This document shows, piece by piece, positions 13,601 through 23,177 of a DNA stretch of 64,000 nt. The position numbers were made by a program, and so were the translations under genes. Where the stretch lies: assembly GCF_010015445.1 (NCBI RefSeq), contig NC_053134.1, positions 17,332,629 to 17,396,628 on the forward strand. The letters run 5' to 3'. The notes under the pieces are model-generated. The model saw only the letters and a program-made list of their open reading frames with translations. It had not been told where the DNA came from and did no database searches. How positions within the stretch are numbered: the first letter of the stretch is position 1; each line of letters opens with the position of its first letter. This DNA comes from Perca fluviatilis (taxonomy: Eukaryota; Chordata; Actinopteri; Perciformes; Percidae).

Positions 13601-15998
13601 CCATCAAGCAATCATCTCTGAATAACAACTGAACAGTAGCATCGCTGATAACACATAGAAGAGACAATAACAGCAAAATAGAAACCACGACAACTTCCAT
13701 AACAACAACCCAGTTAAATTTTCTAAGCGTATATTGTTTCCTTTTTTCTCTTTCTCAGACAAAACACAAAGCTGTTGGCTTAAACTTGGCAGGGGAACTA
13801 TGCAACTCTTGTCTCCAGGTATGTTTGCGTCCTCAATAGATCTTTTAACTGCATGTTCCCTTACATTTAGACATACAATGCCTTTAAATACACAATGTAT
13901 TTGTATAGGTGAAGAGGCTCGATGTGAAGTTTTCTGCCACGGTCATTCACTGTCTTGAGCAATCCAGTAAGTATGGTTCTACTGCTCCTTAAAAACTAGA
14001 GATCAATGTATCATTTTCTTCTATTGTCTTCTGTTTTGGTCCCATCCTGTGTGGTCTATCCCAACTTTTTTCCTTTCTTTCTCCTTAAATATTCACAACC
14101 TGAGGCGCATCAGTTTGAAGTGCAAATAGTTTTTTTTTTTTTTTTAAACGTGTTTTGAATCAGTAATGGACCATATGTTCACTGTAACACAATCTAATAG
14201 GGTAATCACAAACGCATGTTGCACATTGCCCTAAGTGGTTTCTTGGCTTCTGTTATGAAAGGATTCTCTGAAACCAGCATCGTGTACTCCACTTTAATTC
14301 TGTGATCAATGATAGATAAAACCTTTATGTACAAACATAAGTGCTCTGCAGAAAGTAAAGAAGACCGTCTTTGATACATTTGAGCTCCAATTTCTTTATG
14401 CATAATTGAGAACTAAAAACATTGAGAAACTGTAGGGAGCAGAATGCATACTGGCTGTATCATCTTTCAAAAGTCTGATAAACACAGAGAATTGTTTTGT
14501 CATCAAGATGTTCAATGTGAAGCTAGAGCCAGTAGCCAATTAGCTTAGCTTAACGTACGGACTGGAAACAGGGGGAAACAGCTAGCCTGGCTCAGTCTAA
14601 AGGTGAATAGAATCTGCTTACCAGCACCTTTAAAGCTAACTCATTACTGTAAATTCTCTTCACAGATCAATCATCACTCTGCAGAGCTGTCATCTCCAGT
14701 CAAGCCTCTTGGGACTTACCTTGGGTCATTGTACCTGCTGGTGTTTGCCTCTGTGGCATCATCATAAACACTCTGGTGCTCCACATACTGTTAACTGGTA
14801 TGTAGAAAATTACGCTATCAAGCTTACCTGCTGTGTTGTCTTCTCTGTTGACACATTGTTATGGAAGCACACCAAAATTATTTTGTCCATCCTTCAAACT
14901 GACAGACTTTGTTGCACACTATTGTTTAAGGCTTAAACAGCGCAGACTTGGCATGAGGAAACCACAATTATTAGTGTGCTAATTTTAAAAATAGTACAGT
15001 CACACACCATGTCAAAATAATAATACACTGCTTGCTGTGCATAAGTAATGCTTGTGATTAGGTGATTATATTTCCAGATATGAAAGTGTTTGCAAAGTGT
15101 GCAACATTAGTTCTTTGTTTGATTGATGGGCTGGGTATGGACTTTATGTATAACTTCCTCTGTGAATGGTTTACAGTAACCTAAAATTTGCAAGTACAAT
15201 GGATGTGTCGGTTAGTGCTAAATGCACAACCCATTTGAATAAAACGAGCCACTGAATTTGTCATCTGATTTCCACTGTATTTTATTTTAGTGTATCAGAG
15301 GAGGAAACAAAAAAGAAATGGAGGCTGTATCTCTGAAAAGCAAACAGGTAAGATTATCACAATTTTGGTAGTCTATATCGACGACGTTTCATTTCTGGGA
15401 TTGTTCAGGTGCCGCCGGAAATTGCGCCGGATGTCCCTCATTTCAGCCGGACGTCCGTTACCTTCCGCTTTCTTGGTGTTGGCATTCCGGTGGATTTACG
15501 AGGACTATGGTTAACTGCTCCTCAGATCTCTGCAGGGTAAATCCAGACAGCTAGCTAGACTATCTGTCCAATCTGAGTTTTCTGTTGCACAACTAAAACA
15601 ACTTTTGAACATGCTCCACCAAAACAAGTTCCCGAGGCTATTTTGCAGAGGCACCGTAGCTCTGTCTGGTGCTTAGTACAGCCCAAGACAATTGTGATTG
15701 CTTTAAAGAAATGCCGATAAACCAGATCACGTTTTTCTGTTGTGCTGTGTGGACTAGCCAGACCCTCCGCAGCAGCGCTATGGAGGAAGGTCTGGCAATG
15801 CAAGACTACAATTTTGGTGACTGCATAGCATGTGCATTTTTTTAAATACCTAAAAGCTGAACCTAATCCTTTGTTTTGACAGATCCTGACTGTGTGGTCC
15901 CTGTATTACAAACTCAACCTGTTCTCCATGGAGGGGTCCTCATACCTGATTCACCACAGTGTGGGAACACCGAGAAGGCCAACCTACTCTCTGACTGA
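3158..15998 (+). CDS. il17rel: Interleukin-17 receptor E-like membrane protein without SEFIR (18 exons)
   Basis: Coding exons: 3158-3274, 4644-4671, 5259-5408, 8306-8412, 8959-9073, 9390-9434, 9870-10009, 10489-10560, 10650-10704, 10815-10978, 11563-11607, 12855-12912, 13099-13235, 13759-13818, 13909-13966, 14666-14797, 15291-15347, 15883-15998. All junctions are GT-AG, phases agree, and the total of 1656 nt gives 551 residues. Layout: signal peptide (about 1-20), cysteine-rich ectodomain (about 33-465), membrane helix (about 470-493), basic stop-transfer YQRRKQKR, then a tail of about 57 residues. Diagnostic IL-17 receptor strings are LPCLCIEGW, VCPFKD, LSWEPTCPV and VDPHPQLCM, as in the RE, RC and REL members. 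N-glycosylation sequons lie at N70 and N326. The intracellular SEFIR signalling domain of IL17RE and IL17RC is absent, and polyadenylation signals follow about 300 bp after the stop. This suggests a decoy or co-receptor at the cell surface, an inference. A short il17re paralogue is the alternative name. Confidence 0.82.
4596..4636. repeat. (TC)n microsatellite at an intron 1 acceptor
   Basis: About 20 TC units end 7 bases before the acceptor CAG (4641-4643) of exon 2, so the microsatellite is the polypyrimidine tract of that splice site. Confidence 0.95.
4644..4671 (+). CDS. il17rel: il17rel exon 2: 28-nt short exon
   Basis: This exon encodes GLHCKTKSN plus one base. It has a strong donor (GTGAGT), and its acceptor follows a (TC)n microsatellite at 4596-4636 that serves as the polypyrimidine tract. 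Its length is not a multiple of three, so skipping would shift the frame. Of all exons in the model it is the shortest and least certain, but it joins the phases of exons 1 and 3 exactly. Confidence 0.65.
5259..5408 (+). CDS. il17rel: il17rel exon 3: N-terminal ectodomain
   Basis: The exon encodes about residues 49-98, including SPLCQDPTEGLNPSSV, the sequon NIS at residue 70 and the pair of cysteines in SCEGRQKCSLRLRI. The acceptor is GTGTAG and the donor GTATGT; it runs from phase 1 to phase 1. Confidence 0.8.
6360..7957 (+). mobile_element. L2-type LINE, 5'-truncated and decayed, in il17rel intron 3
   Basis: Reverse-transcriptase strings appear in broken frames: NYRPISEMPFISKILEK near 6570, LLDLSTAFDTVDN near 6770, GVPQGSVL near 6890 and FYADD near 6975, which is followed at once by a stop. 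The C-terminal block at 7253-7777 (RLDYCNSIF, QLVQNSAARLLT, SLHWLPI, LTYKALHGQ, GLLVIPRT, KTKGDRSF) is typical of L2/Maui LINEs. The tail at about 7885-7957 (GAAGCACTTTGTGACTTTG, then an ATT-rich run) matches the usual L2 3' end. Several frameshifts and stops make it inactive. It lies in the same orientation as the host gene. Confidence 0.75.
8628..8824 (+). mobile_element. tRNA-derived SINE in il17rel intron 4
   Basis: The head at about 8628-8695 resembles a tRNA (GATGGCCCAGTGGATATGAT, then a box B-like ATTCAATTCCC). The body carries TGTGCAAGACACTTAACCC and the tail reads TAAGTCGCTTTGGATGAAAG, then an ACATGTAATGTAAT end. This is a common percomorph SINE design, named from memory rather than a search. 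Confidence 0.65.
10650..10704 (+). CDS. il17rel: il17rel exon 9: family signature
   Basis: Together with the end of exon 8 (LPCLCIE) this exon forms the string CIEGWSTVMDAPRVQVCPFK. This arrangement (C-x-C-I-x-x-W ... D-x-x-R-x-x-x-C-P-F) is the most recognisable motif of the IL17RE/RC/REL ectodomain and anchors the family call. Confidence 0.85.
10815..10978 (+). CDS. il17rel: il17rel exon 10: fibronectin-like segment
   Basis: The exon encodes residues 277-331. It opens with LEELWSGINFDPLEETLSWE, then PTCPVTAVVVLC, which matches the LW-x-x-I ... LSWEP-x-CPV pattern of IL-17 receptor ectodomains. A sequon NVS lies at residue 326. The acceptor is GCAG and the donor GTACAC. Confidence 0.85.
11830..12330 (+). 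repeat. Dispersed MITE-type repeat, copy A (il17rel intron 11)
   Basis: The block starts GGAATAATTCAATTTGTTGG and contains AAGCTACAGCCAGCAACTGG and the later string GTGCCAGACTATTTCTTGGC. Related segments recur in this window at 14515-14645, 35490-35690, 52865-53010 and, on the other strand, 61850-61995. The type is unassigned. Confidence 0.5.
14515..14645 (+). repeat. Dispersed MITE-type repeat, copy B (il17rel intron 15)
   Basis: This shorter copy shares GACTGGAAACAGGGGGAAAC, AGCTAGCCTGGCTC and the ACCAGCACCTTTAAAGCTAA end of the same family. Confidence 0.5.
14666..14797 (+). CDS. il17rel: il17rel exon 16: transmembrane helix
   Basis: The exon encodes about residues 451-494. A short juxtamembrane stalk ends in SWDLPW, then a run of about 23 hydrophobic residues (VIVPAGVCLCGIIINTLVLH and on) forms the single membrane span. 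The next exon begins with the basic cluster VYQRRKQKR, which sets a type I topology. Confidence 0.85.
15369..15808. mobile_element. 440-bp TIR element with 9-bp target duplication (il17rel intron 17)
   Basis: The direct repeat CAATTTTGG at 15360-15368 and 15809-15817 exactly flanks a segment that begins TAGTCT and ends AGACTA. Nine-base duplications are usual for Mutator-like DNA transposons. No transposase frame is present, so it is non-autonomous. It fills most of the 535-bp intron, and without it the intron would be about 95 bp. A related end sequence recurs near 31045-31090. Confidence 0.65.
15883..15998 (+). CDS. il17rel: il17rel exon 18: short tail and stop
   Basis: The exon completes the tail, which ends CGNTEKANLLSD at the TGA at 15996-15998. 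A SEFIR domain needs well over 100 residues of conserved signalling fold; none is present here, and no SEFIR-like frame is visible in the following 3 kb. Confidence 0.75.
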
Positions 15999-16304
15999 CC
16001 AAACAATGGTGCTCCGGTCAAAAGCAATACATGTAATGTACAGTATAAAACTGTAAAGTTGTTACACAAACCAAATGAGTTCTCTGTTGAATGCAGTGTA
16101 ATGTTGGGACAGATATTTTAAATGTTATGTATGTTACTGTATATTTGCTGGTTAGTATGCTTGTTATAGTTATTGGCTGTTTTTTTATGTGTTCTGTTTG
16201 TGTTGGAAGTTAATGTGTATGTTGTCTTTTTTTTTTACTTAAAATGTTCATTTAGCTTGCAGCTAAACGGTCAGTTCCGGGTCCTAATTTAAATTTATAT
16301 TTTC

Positions 16305-16330
16305 AATAAAAATGCAAAACATGAAATAAA
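16305..16330 (+). promoter_or_regulatory. Tandem polyadenylation signals of il17rel
   Basis: AATAAA occurs at 16305-16310 and again at 16325-16330, about 310 and 330 bp after the stop codon. This implies a 3' untranslated region of about 330-350 nt. Confidence 0.6.
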
Positions 16331-16875
16331 ACCTGCTGCTTTCTTTGCATTTTTTTCCCTTTTTTTTTTTACAGTTTTTAAAAAATTATGTTTTTTCATA
16401 ATTAACATTTGCCCATACATTTAAATCTTAGATAATTGTATTAGTAGCAAACAACAGTCACAGCCATAAATGTGGCACATCACTCACAGCGTTACATAAT
16501 ATGACAATTGGAAATGATACAGCAAACAGGAATCACCACATCTGACCCTTAACCCTAAGAGCACAAACCAAACTGGTATTTATTGTATTGTACTGCAAGG
16601 TGTTTGTTTGATTTTTATCCACACCCTATTCCCATAGGCAACAGGTTTCCAAGAAACTCTCTGGGGCTCCAACACTTGTTCCAACAAGCCAGTACTGCTG
16701 TTTTCTATTTCCTTTTAAGTACTCCACTTCCTTAATACGTTTGCATATGTTTCTTAAATTCACATAATTCTGCTGTTTATAAGTCCCCATGAACCATTAT
16801 AACCAGAAGGAAAAAAAAAAAAAGTATTTATGGGAGCTCATAACACATGTCAAGTGACTGTAGTAACACATGTTA
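16331..16875. other. Intergenic sequence downstream of il17rel
   Basis: AT-rich sequence with short homopolymer runs. I see no gene or recognisable element. Confidence 0.5.
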
Positions 16876-16879
16876 TTAA

Positions 16880-17437
16880 AGGTCCAGTGTGTAATGTGTT
16901 TAGTTGTTCATTATCAAAATCTGTGTTGCCCGTTCACAAACTTCACAGTCCTTTTTCATGAATATTTACCTCCACCATCAATTGCAAGTATTCCTTTTGG
17001 CTTGAAATTTTACATTTGCATTTGCATGAACTGGGGTAGACGCTCCATATTCATGCGCCATCTTGAAATACGTTAGCCAGTAAGTGACATACAGGACATA
17101 CTGCTCCGACTTTCGCGTTTTCGCGGTCACATGATAAACTCACAGGTGCTGCTAATGCTGCTAATTGGTATCGTAGCTTCCCGGCCCCGGCAAGTTTGAA
17201 GAAGGAAACATGGAGGACCACACGTATTCAAAATCCAAATTTCAGGAACAGGAGTCTTCTTCTTTGCCCAGAAAAAGAAAAAGGATATTGAAAAGAGCAA
17301 GAGACCGGCGTGATCTGAAAAAAGCGTGAAGTCTAACGTAGCTGTAATACATACTTTGAACTGCGTGGCGCGAGAGAGAGTTGATTGCGATATATGATCG
17401 CAACGCTAGATGGGAGAAATTCCTACACATTGGACCT
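16880..17437. mobile_element. 558-bp TTAA-flanked inverted-repeat element (piggyBac-like MITE)
   Basis: The left end AGGTCCAGTGTGTAA at 16880 pairs with the right end at about 17421-17437, whose complement reads AGGTCCAATGTGTAGGA. TTAA stands directly outside both ends (16876-16879 and 17438-17441), the target duplication of piggyBac-type elements. The interior has no transposase frame. Confidence 0.6.
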
Positions 17438-17444
17438 TTAAAGC

Positions 17445-18984
17445 TGCTCTGTTTTATATTACCAATGCATAAAATGACTAGGGGTAAAGTAAAAGGTGTC
17501 GCTCGTACTGATGTACCCACACAAAATTATCACCTAATTCTGCAGTTTCCCTAAACTCTGGAGTATTTTATCCTCTTTCAGCTCATTGCAATTTTTCTGT
17601 TTTGGTTCACTCTCGTCGCTTTCACCGCTCTTGTGTCCAGCAGCAGGTTTAGGTTTGAGTTGAACCCAATAAGTACATTTATTAATGTGTTGAACTCAGT
17701 TGTCTTCATTTGTTTAATTGTAAAGATTCCCCTCAGTTTTCAACTTATCATATATTGGCTCTCATTTCATCCAAACACATAATCCATACAAAGTAAACTA
17801 CAAGCAAGCATGTCCTAATGTCAGGCCCACTGTTAGATCACCAGCCTACACAAGTCCTGGGCATCAGTAGCATCTTATATTAGGAATACTGATCAGACAC
17901 CTATTTGTTTCTATAGTCATGGCTCATTCGTTCCTAATAATTACCATCCAGTGCTTTAGCTTGATTTCCCACGGTCGCCTGAGAAGGAGAAAAGCTTCAG
18001 ATCTAGACAAACACGCTTACATCTCTTCCTCTATCACTTTACTGTGCTACTCACAGCTTTCTGTGTCCGGGATTCATTTCCGCTTAGTTTACATATGCAA
18101 ATTGAGTTGCTCAAAACAGGACACTGTACCAGTAAGAGAACAGTGGCCTCTATGTGCCGACACTACTCAGAAGGCACGCATATGTGCACACAAGTGATAA
18201 ACAATCCACCATGTTATCTGGATTTCACACACAAGGAACTTGTTACTGTAAAACTCTAAATGGGTCAGTCTTTTTGTCCGGGTGTGCTGGTAAACATTTC
18301 CTTGCTAGATTGGTTTTGAATGCACTGTAAGCAAGGATGTAAAACAAGATGAGTCAGTAAAACAAGGGAAGAAAAATAATAAAAGTCTATTTCTATGCTT
18401 TCAGGGCTTAAAATATATTACAAGAGAAAGTATGTTCACCTTGCCTTTTCCCAAAAGCTGCATACACAGGGAATGCTTCCTCGTAGTATAAATAAATTTA
18501 ATCTTCCATGAATCATCATAAAACATGTCAACATGTAAGCAAGCATTTAGGGAAATAATGAGTGACCTTTGCCTAGCATTATATCAGAGTTTATCCCAGT
18601 CATGTTGAGGAAATAATTTAATTTGACGGTCATCTGATTCTCATCATTAGAATTCATAGTGACTCAGCACAAAATCCACAGAAGGTATCAGGTGGTGCTT
18701 TAACCCAAAAAGGATCCTGAACCTGAAAACATAGTTACTGCTAACGCACTAGCTTAAAGGGTAAGTTCACCCAATGTTTCCAATTAGGACGTATGATATC
18801 ACAATCATGCAGTTTTGCCCACATTTCAGGACAACTGCCACTTCTACCGCCTTAGCGTTTGTGTTGCCTAAAGCATTGAATAATGGATATTTGAACAACT
18901 CATCAGGAAACTATTAAGTTGATCAAAATCAATGTGCTGTTTACATCTTCAAACTAAAGGTGAAAGACTTCAATCTCATAGTTT
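17445..18984. other. Intergenic sequence, no gene recognised
   Basis: Only short open frames without domains are seen. A stretch around 18755-18900 resembles a common teleost dispersed repeat, but I cannot place its ends. Confidence 0.4.
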
Positions 18985-19159
18985 TCCAGTTCAAGATAAG
19001 ATAAGATAAGGATAAACCTTTATTGTCATTGCACAGAGACCCATACAATGAAATTGTGAGTGCCACAACTGAAGGTGCATTAGAGATAATAAACAAGATA
19101 GACAATAAATTGCTAAAAACAAGAATAGACATAAAAAGACATAAGACTTAAGACATAAA
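18985..19159 (-). mobile_element. 3' end of a minus-strand LINE, separated from its body by insertions
   Basis: Read on the minus strand, the segment ends GACAATAAAGGTTTATCC followed by repeated CTTAT units (18993-19012 on the plus strand). This is a typical LINE 3' tail. It stops at the Harbinger-like terminus at 19160 and plausibly continues beyond that element at 24695. Confidence 0.5.
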
Positions 19160-19379
19160 GGGCCCTATTTTAACGATCTGAAACGCAAAACGCAAGTAGC
19201 TTTATGGGCGGATCTCGGGCGCTGTTGCTATTATACCGGCGGGATAAATGACTCTTGCGCCCGACGCAAATCTAAAATGGGTTGGTCTGAAGTAGCTAGG
19301 TGTGGTTTGGGCGTAACGCAATAAACCAATCAGAGCGTCATCTCACATTCCCTTTAAGAGCAGGGCGCTTGTTCCATGG

Positions 19380-19581
19380 TATTATGTTTGTGTTGGACTC
19401 AATAACCACACCGTGTAGCTCCGTTCATGTTTCGTTTACTGAACTGCCGCCAACCTTACTTTTACGACCCTTGCCGTAAAACACTGCTGTAAGCCTTAAA
19501 GGCACAGTAACTTGTCACCTGCCGTGCATAACATAACAGAGTCCAACAGGACACAATACTGAACGTTTTACAGATATAACA
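19380..19581 (-). repeat. 3' LTR of the gypsy element
   Basis: On the minus strand the LTR begins TGTTATATC and ends CATAATA. I compared it by eye with the copy at 23627-23828 and found no difference in 202 bp. Confidence 0.9.
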
Positions 19582-19599
19582 TTTTCCCCCCACCCCCCT
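19582..19599 (-). other. Polypurine tract of the gypsy element
   Basis: On the minus strand the sequence directly before the 3' LTR reads GGGGGGTGGGGGGAAAA. A purine tract in this position primes plus-strand DNA synthesis in LTR elements. Confidence 0.75.
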
Positions 19600-19777
19600 G
19601 AAAACAGAAATAACATTTAGCCCACATTCCCCAGTGGCACTATCATCATGTCACATAGTCCCCATGCCAGACAGGCGGGACCCTCATTCTCTGAGGGCGC
19701 CGGACCGTGAAGCTGCGGTCGGGCGGTGCTGGTGGATTACCTCCCACCCGGTTAGCTTCTTGGCCTGGGCTGCCAAC

Positions 19778-20852
19778 CTAGAGCCGCTGCGGATACAGAG
19801 GTGATGGAGGTACTGTGGGGGCTGCAACTCTGTGCAGGCGGTTTGAGTGCCAACGAGTCCCATTCTCCAGCCTGTAAGTGGCCGGCCCCAACTGCTTAGT
19901 CACCCGCAGGGGCTCTGACCAGTATGACTGTAGCTTATTTTGGCGGTGGAGGTGTTTGACCCTGACCCAAACCCCTGCAGAAAGTGAGGGGGTCTGCACT
20001 CTGTGCGTGGTATCAAACCTCTCTTTCATCCGAACCTGCGAACCTTTCACCTGAGCTCTTGCTTTCTGGAGACCTGGGCTCCCACGTGCAGGAGCTGGCT
20101 CAGCTCTCAAGCAGTCCAGTGGTTGCTTTAGCTCGCGCCCAATCATAAGCAATGCAGGTGACACTCCTGTGGTGGAATGCTTGGATGCCCGGATGGTCAG
20201 GAGAGTTTGGTTGAGTGCGTCGCTGAAGGTTTTCCCTTCCCTCCAGACAGGCTCGGATTCCGTTCTTGAGCGTTTTTATTCCGCCTTTCCACCCCGCCAT
20301 TATACTCTCTGGGTGCGCTCGCCGTCCTGATGTGCTTTATAGACCGCATCGTGAGAAACTCTGTGAACTCTGCCGACACAAATTGGGGCCCATTATCCGT
20401 TGTGATGACACCGGGGAGGCCCCAGCGCCCAAATAGGTTGTCCAGACGGTCGATGATTGAGTGTGCAGTGATGGAGCTCAGCTGAAAAACCTCTGGCCAC
20501 TTAGAATGAAGATCGTGCACAACCAGCAAGTAGCGAGCGTGAGCAGGTGCCCCATGAAGTTCACCACAGAGGTCGACCTGAATATGTTCCCAGGGTGAGG
20601 ACGGCCAAGGGGTCGGGGTGAGAGGGGCTGTGGCAGGCTGACCAGTTTTCCCACTCAGGAGGCAGCAGGCGAGTTACGTACCAGCTCCTCAACATCAGAG
20701 TCTATGTGGGGCCACCACACTGTGTCACGGCAGCGCTTCACCTTGACCACACCCCCAGGTGCCCCTCGCTGCGCCATGTGTAGTACTCTGGACCTGAGAA
20801 TCTCCGGAACGACCGCACGGTGGCCACGGGGCAGGCACACCGCCCCCAGCAA
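19778..20852 (-). pseudogene. Gypsy integrase, frameshifted
   Basis: Integrase appears as successive fragments in different frames. 20655-20852 holds the N-terminal region (DTVWWPHIDSDVEELV) with the histidine-cysteine finger degraded. 20197-20529 holds the catalytic core with VVHDLHSKWPEV, TTDNGPQFV and a GGVERRNK segment. 19778-20164 holds the C-terminal region (SPALLMIGRELKQPLD, QSYWSEPLRV, YRLENGTRWHSNRLH). At least three frame changes separate these parts, so no functional integrase can be read from this copy. Confidence 0.8.
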
Positions 20853-20872
20853 GAGAGCCTCGCGGAAGCGGG

Positions 20873-22459
20873 TTAGGGCAGCAGCCTGTCGTCCACTTCG
20901 GCAGGCCAGCCGTCCTGGACGTAGGTACGGAGAGTTGTGAAGACCTCATCAGCGGCTGAGGCCTGCTGTAGCTCCGCCAGAGTGACTACTGAACTGAGGG
21001 GCCCATGCAGGATGTGGACCCAGTCTTCGTCGCTCTCTGTGTCTGATGTCACTCCGCCTGCCTCCTTCGTCACTGACACAGCTCTAGACAGGAGGTCGGC
21101 CACCGTGTTGGCCCGTCCAGGCATAAACTCCAGACTGAAGTTGTATTGGTTCAGCCTGTCAGCCCACCTCAGCAGTCTCATGGGCCGGTGCCCCGAGCCT
21201 TGAGTCGCCAGCAGTGACGTCAGTGCTTGGTGGTCCGTGCGGATGGTGAAAGGCCTCCCGTATAGGTAAACATGCCAGCGTTCGCACGCCCACAGGCAGG
21301 CCAGGGCCTCCCTCTCCCCTACCGAATACTTCTGCTCTGCTGGAGTAAGTGCCCGTGAGGCAAAAGCCACCGGGCGTTCCACCCCCTCCTGAGTCTGGGA
21401 GAGCACAGCGCCTAGCGCCACCCCGGAAGCGTCACAGGTGACCATGGTGGGTGCGGTCAAGCTGAAATGGGTCAGTGTAGGCGGGGACGTGAGCTGCCGT
21501 TTGATGATGCGCACGGCTTCGTGGCAGGCCGGGGTCCATTCCCATGTAACATCCTTCCTGAGCAGCCGGCGCAGGGGGGCCGTTGAGTCAGAGTAGTGTG
21601 GCATGAATCTGAGGTAGTAGGCGGCCATCCCCAGGAAGGAAGACAGCTGGGATGGCGACTGCGGGTCTGGCAGGGACAGAATGGCCTCCGTGTGGGACAT
21701 AATCGGGGCGATGCCCTCCTTTGAGAGCCTGAAGCCCAGGAACTCAACCTCCTCAACCCCGAACATGCATTTCTCAGAGTTCAGTGTGACCCCATGCTGT
21801 TCGAACCGCCGAAAGACCTGCTCCAGGCGATCGTCATGCAGTGCGGTGGAGGGGGCATGCACCACCACATCATCCAGGTAGATGGAGATGCCCTGGATAC
21901 CTGCCAGTATGAGTGACATTATCTTCTGAAAACAGCTCGGGGCTGATGAGAGTCCAAATGCCATGCGTTTAAATCTGAAGACCCCCACGTGCGTGACAAA
22001 CGCTGTAAGGTCCATGCTGGCAGGAGCCAGAGGGACCTGCAGGTAGCCGTTACGTAAGTCCATCTTACTGAAAACAGTGGAGCCGTGGAAATGGCTAGTG
22101 AGCTCCTCAGCCGTAGGTAGGGGGTACTTATCAGGGATGATGGCTTTGTTCACATCCGTGAGGTCGACACAGAGTCGCAGTCCACCGCCCCTTCTCTTGG
22201 CTATCACCAGGTTAGACACCCACGGAGAGGCGTTGATGGGCTCTATGACGTCCTCCTCCACCAGGCGATGCAGCTCTGCTTCCACAGCATCACGGAGAGC
22301 CAGGGGAATGCGCCGTAGGGGCTGGATAACAGGGCGGACTGATAGGTCAACAGTAGGCTGGTGTACAAATCCAGTCATGCGGCCCAGCCCAGTGAACAGT
22401 TTTGGGTAGCGGTCAGGCCAGGGGCGCGGCCTGCAGGACATGCAGGCCCCTAGCATCAC
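20873..22459 (-). CDS. Gypsy reverse transcriptase-RNase H, 528-codon open frame
   Basis: The frame is unbroken through the polymerase and RNase H domains. Reverse-transcriptase landmarks are PRRIPLALRDAVEAEL-type entry sequence, VIEPINASPWVSNLV, LRLCVDLTDVNKAI, FSKMDLRNGYLQVPLA, FGLSSAPSCFQKIM and the catalytic YLDD. RNase H landmarks are VTCDASGVALGAVLSQ, ALTPAEQKYSVGEREALA and RTDHQALTSLL. It overlaps the upstream protease frame by about 47 nt in another frame and stops just before the integrase fragments. It probably once belonged to one long pol frame; the first ATG is not a natural start. Confidence 0.85.
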   Translation of the reverse strand: MMLGACMSCRPRPWPDRYPKLFTGLGRMTGFVHQPTVDLSVRPVIQPLRRIPLALRDAVEAELHRLVEEDVIEPINASPWVSNLVIAKRRGGGLRLCVDLTDVNKAIIPDKYPLPTAEELTSHFHGSTVFSKMDLRNGYLQVPLAPASMDLTAFVTHVGVFRFKRMAFGLSSAPSCFQKIMSLILAGIQGISIYLDDVVVHAPSTALHDDRLEQVFRRFEQHGVTLNSEKCMFGVEEVEFLGFRLSKEGIAPIMSHTEAILSLPDPQSPSQLSSFLGMAAYYLRFMPHYSDSTAPLRRLLRKDVTWEWTPACHEAVRIIKRQLTSPPTLTHFSLTAPTMVTCDASGVALGAVLSQTQEGVERPVAFASRALTPAEQKYSVGEREALACLWACERWHVYLYGRPFTIRTDHQALTSLLATQGSGHRPMRLLRWADRLNQYNFSLEFMPGRANTVADLLSRAVSVTKEAGGVTSDTESDEDWVHILHGPLSSVVTLAELQQASAADEVFTTLRTYVQDGWPAEVDDRLLP

Positions 22460-23069
22460 TCACAGTAAAACCCAGAGCAAGGAACAAGTCTAGGCCCATA
22501 ATGTTGGCTCCCTTCCGGGTGATGCAGAACTTGGTGGAAGGTGCACATTGTTGATCATATCTGACGGGGAGGCGAGCCACACCCAGAGTGGAGATGGGGA
22601 AATGGCCGTAGCCTAATAGGGGTTTAGCCGCTGCTTCCAAAGGCACGTGACTGAAAAAGCGGTCATATGTGCATTTGTTCAGGATTGACACTTTTGCTCC
22701 TGTGTCCACGAGGAGTGGAATGAGAGCCGTGCCCACACGGCATGTGCAGAGCTTGAACGAAGGCTGTGAGGTCTGTACAGTGTTTATGGGAACAGCAGCA
22801 GTATCATGGCAAGCAGGAGAGGAGCGACAGCAGCGTGCAAAATGGTTCAACTTGTTGCAGTTACGACAACGTTTCCCCTGGGCAGGACATGTCTGATCCC
22901 TGGTTGTATGTTTAGTGGAGCCACAGTTGCCACAGCTCTTGTGCCCACTCTCCCTGGGCCCCCTGTCCACTCTCTGTACATCCAAACTGTCACTCACCCT
23001 GTCAACCGTCTCTGCAGGCTCTGTGTGCTGAACTGACGGTGGTGGTGATGATGTCACAGGGGCGTGCAC
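22413..23069 (-). pseudogene. Gypsy zinc-knuckle and protease segment
   Basis: The 218-codon frame carries CGNCGSTKHTTRDQTCP, a variant knuckle, then a canonical CCHC box in CRNCNKLNHFARCC. An aspartic protease follows, with active-site DTG in LLVDTGAKVSILN. It lies in a different frame from both the gag fragment upstream and the polymerase frame downstream, so it is read here as part of a broken gag-pol. Confidence 0.8.
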
Positions 23070-23177
23070 AGCCCGGGCCGAACTTGCGCGCCTCCATCAG
23101 GGCCGTTTCCAACTGTTTTCCAATCACTAAAGCGTCCGCCAGTGTCGTGGAGTCTGGCTCTAGTAAAAGTCTCTCCC

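Noticed and set aside
16331..19000. Hidden SEFIR-coding exons downstream of il17rel
   Set aside because: I looked for SEFIR-like frames after the stop and found none. Polyadenylation signals lie close behind exon 18.
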